Source: G038396625 sp038396625
GTDB taxonomy: Bacteria > Bacillota > Clostridia > Peptostreptococcales > Thermotaleaceae
Assembly (NCBI GenBank): GCA_038396625.1
Contig: CP121688.1
Span: 3,844,001 to 3,908,000 of the forward strand
Length of the DNA: 64,000 bases
Direction: 5' to 3'
In this document: positions 61,702 through 64,000 of the stretch, in pieces
How positions within the stretch are numbered: the stretch's first letter is position 1
How the letters are laid out: each line of letters begins with the position of its first letter
Notes under the pieces: generated by a model
The model's database searches: none
What the model was told of the DNA's origin: nothing
The model's input: the letters and a program-made list of their open reading frames with translations, nothing else
Position numbers and translations under genes: made by a program

Positions 61702-63669
61702 CTATCTAACAATCCTCGCATACTGTCCCTTAGTAATCAAATAAAATATTCCATATATCATAGCATATGCACCATACATCACAGCCGAAAAAGCAAGCAC
61801 AATAAAATATGAATTTTCCACAGGTATCATATTCGAAAATACAATCGTATCTGCTGCTTTCATAGCAAACATACTATGGACAATTCCAACAAAAAGAGGG
61901 ATGAAAAAAACAGGAAGCAGTCTCCTTATGATCACTTTCTTCTCGACTTGGCTATCCATACCTATTTTCCTAAGCATCCTGTATTGATGTCGCTCTTCCT
62001 CTGCTGCCATTACTTGTTTAAAGTATAAAAGACTTGCTGTCATCAGCATAAATACCCCACTCATAAAAAAACCAATAAAACATACCAGTCCAAAGGTCTC
62101 CAAGGATTCATTGTAATGATTGTATGCCGTTCTATAGCTTCCTACATTCCCAGATAGTATTTGTGTAAGTTCATGATTTAATTTCTCTGACTGCAACGCA
62201 TCTTCATAGTTGAATACAGTTACCCTATCATAGGGCTCTCCACTTGCATCAACGCCTAGGATATCACCCTTTTGTAACAGAGCATCAAAATCATTGTCAT
62301 TTAAAACAAGGGTATGCAGTGCACCAAAGGATAGGAACCCCGATCTTAATGTAGAGGTTATACTGATTTTCTGATTAGAGAAAATGAGTACTTGTCCAGT
62401 AATTGCATTTTCAATTTCTTCAAACATGTATGGATATACATACATTGCTTCCCCAAGATCGATATCAATGGGATTCAAATCGCTTTTTGATAAAGAGATC
62501 AGTTTATTGTAGACAGACTGAGAATACACTCTAAAATAATCTCGTTCACTAGATAAATATTCATTACCATCAATTACAAGACTTTTCATCTCGGGTTTGG
62601 CTTGATACCGTTCAGTAGTATAGGTTTCTGTGATTTTTACATGATTTTTTTCAAATACAGCATAAACCTTATCAAGCAATTTTTCCTGTCCACTGTAAAA
62701 ATACATATCATAGCCGATAATATCATAGGTGTTTTTTTCTACATTTCTGTAGAGGGTAAAGCCTGTTGCAATTGCTGTTGTAGCAACAGCGGATAGTACT
62801 GCAATCGTTGCCATAACAGATCCAATAGATTTCATTCTATGAGAAAAAGCCGATGTTGCAATTAAATTCACACCTTGATAATAATTTTTTTTATCCCTTT
62901 TTATCAAATTTAAAACCTTGGGCAATCCACTCCAAAAAAACAGATATGTTCCCATAATAACAAGCATCAGTATCGGTATAGCAGCAGTAACAACCGTCCG
63001 AGGATCATCACTGGATGCCAGATAATATCCTGTCCCCATTAATATGAATGACAAAATCAATAGGATGATAGAGCCTTCAGACTTTCCTTCGGATACTTTA
63101 CCCGCCTTAAATAGATCTACTAATTCAAACTTATTGATGACCCATAAGCCGGATAAACCCATAAAACAAAATATAGATATAAACAGAACAGTAGTGATAT
63201 AGACAGCTTTAGGATCAATCGTAAAACCGATATTGCCCGTAAAAGAGGCCAATGTAATATCTAATAAAATCATTGCTGTTAGCTTAGAAAAAAATATCCC
63301 AAAGCTTATTCCTATGACAAGCGCCGTAAAGCCTACCAGCATTGTCTCTAAGAAAAGTAGTTTGCCAATCTTTCTATTTGTCATCCCAAACAAAGCATAT
63401 GTGGAAATTTCTTTCTTTCTTGCTTTTATAAAGCTATTGTTGGAACTGATTAAAAAGAACATTACAAATACCATAATGATTATACCAAATCCCATCAGCA
63501 TCGATCTGTATCTATCATCATGGGTAAAAGCCATTATGACGTATTCGTTTTGCATTAAGGCAAGAAATGAATATACTGTAAACACGCTAAAGCTTAAGGA
63601 AAAAAAATACATAATATATTTTTGAAAATTTTGTTTAATGTTACGAAGAGCTAATGTGGTAAGCTTCAC
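61702..63669 (-). CDS. BceB-like ABC transporter permease
   Basis: This 655-residue FtsX/MacB-type permease has ten predicted helices and one large external domain between helices 7 and 8 (about residues 315-530). This is the layout of BceB proteins, which protect against peptide antibiotics such as bacitracin or send flux signals to a kinase. Motifs include ARKKEISTYALFGMTNRKIGK and EEERHQYRMLRKIGM coupling helices. The ATG overlaps the stop of the ATPase gene (ATGA). No BceRS kinase with its typical short sensor is adjacent inside the window. Confidence 0.87.
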   Translation of the reverse strand: MKLTTLALRNIKQNFQKYIMYFFSLSFSVFTVYSFLALMQNEYVIMAFTHDDRYRSMLMGFGIIIMVFVMFFLISSNNSFIKARKKEISTYALFGMTNRKIGKLLFLETMLVGFTALVIGISFGIFFSKLTAMILLDITLASFTGNIGFTIDPKAVYITTVLFISIFCFMGLSGLWVINKFELVDLFKAGKVSEGKSEGSIILLILSFILMGTGYYLASSDDPRTVVTAAIPILMLVIMGTYLFFWSGLPKVLNLIKRDKKNYYQGVNLIATSAFSHRMKSIGSVMATIAVLSAVATTAIATGFTLYRNVEKNTYDIIGYDMYFYSGQEKLLDKVYAVFEKNHVKITETYTTERYQAKPEMKSLVIDGNEYLSSERDYFRVYSQSVYNKLISLSKSDLNPIDIDLGEAMYVYPYMFEEIENAITGQVLIFSNQKISITSTLRSGFLSFGALHTLVLNDNDFDALLQKGDILGVDASGEPYDRVTVFNYEDALQSEKLNHELTQILSGNVGSYRTAYNHYNESLETFGLVCFIGFFMSGVFMLMTASLLYFKQVMAAEEERHQYRMLRKIGMDSQVEKKVIIRRLLPVFFIPLFVGIVHSMFAMKAADTIVFSNMIPVENSYFIVLAFSAVMYGAYAMIYGIFYLITKGQYARIVR

Positions 63670-64000
63670 TTTTCCTCACCTCCAAGCACACTCATAACAT
63701 CTACAATGGCATCAAAAAATTTCTTTTTATTATCATCCGCATACAATTCATTGTATATCTCACCATCACGGATAAACATGATTTTCTGACAATAGCTTGC
63801 AGCAAATACATCATGGGTTACCATTAAAATCGTTACCTTGTATTCTTTGTTTATAAAGGTTAAAAGATCAAGCAGATCTTTTCCTGACTTAGAATCAAGA
63901 TTTCCTGTAGGCTCATCTGCAAGAATCACTTTAGGCTTGGTAATTAGGGCACGACATGCAGCAGCCCGTTGCTGTTCTCCTCCAGAAACTTCGTAAGGAT
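63666..64000 (-). CDS. BceA-like ABC transporter ATPase, 5' part beyond window
   Basis: This is the C-terminal part of an ABC ATPase. The frame is open to the window end, so the Walker A half lies beyond base 64000. Visible are the signature VSGGEQQRAAACRAL, Walker B VILADEPTGNLDSKSG and the switch histidine in VTHDVFAASY, typical of the LolD/BceA group. It is upstream of and overlapping the permease gene, with which it forms the transporter. Confidence 0.9.
   Translation of the reverse strand, partial: PYEVSGGEQQRAAACRALITKPKVILADEPTGNLDSKSGKDLLDLLTFINKEYKVTILMVTHDVFAASYCQKIMFIRDGEIYNELYADDNKKKFFDAIVDVMSVLGGEEK

Overview
The window looks like a low-GC Gram-positive anaerobe of the class Clostridia, perhaps near Alkaliphilus. 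The signs are AT-rich DNA, strong GGAGG-type ribosome binding sites with frequent GTG and TTG starts, a SAM-I riboswitch, an isoleucine T-box, ClpE, sigma-54 amino-acid operons and a two-gene YgeY/DpaL amino-acid unit. The genus is inference; there is no rRNA or tRNA in the window. Most genes lie on the minus strand.

Layout. 1-1350: the end of an IS110-type transposase, facing a complete SAM riboswitch with its own promoter but no visible target gene. 1382-10117: clpE, a CitMHS carboxylate transporter, a GlpA-like oxidase / FAD oxidoreductase / DUF1667 operon and a divergent FadR-type regulator. A near-consensus promoter followed by a related palindrome stands before both the transporter and the oxidase operon, so they look like one regulon. 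10171-12147: an exported amidohydrolase. 12263-21020: a sigma-54 amino-acid regulon. The activator gene lies between two operons, alr-agcS-glsA and dpaL-ygeY. Each operon has a textbook -24/-12 promoter and three upstream copies of TTATCANNNTGATAA. 21244-28907: an MBL-fold hydrolase, transporters (OFA, DHA2, SulP, DMT) and a DUF3842 gene. 28952-31459: an isoleucine T-box, threonine deaminase and an ABC ATPase.

31547-34811: a four-gene coupled operon (XRE regulator, two methyltransferases, radical SAM/SPASM protein) of unknown product, with a probable autoregulatory operator on its -10 box. 34944-37232: a MATE efflux pump with a MerR-type 19-bp-spacer promoter and a divergent MerR regulator. 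37280-38860: a protein of about nineteen HAEG head repeats with a probable self-cleaving Peptidase G2 end. 39212-40941: msrB, a flavodoxin and a TetR regulator. 40960-44962: an exosortase K / MSEP-CTERM pair, encoded with a small XRE regulator and a DUF2975 membrane protein. 45063-47222: an ECF sigma factor and zinc anti-sigma factor. 47316-51675: a lipoprotein hydrolase and a two-component system, each followed by a similar hairpin.

51829-61442: a LacI-controlled sugar locus. In transcription order it holds lacI, an RbsABC-like ABC importer, a zinc polyol dehydrogenase, a xylulokinase and a GH42 beta-galactosidase. It suggests uptake of a pentose, pentitol or related glycoside and entry into the pentose phosphate pathway. 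61702-64000: a BceAB-type ABC transporter, cut by the window end.

The most unusual items are the exosortase K pair, the sigma-54 regulon with one activator site inside a terminator loop, the SAM riboswitch left without a target, and the radical SAM/double methyltransferase operon.
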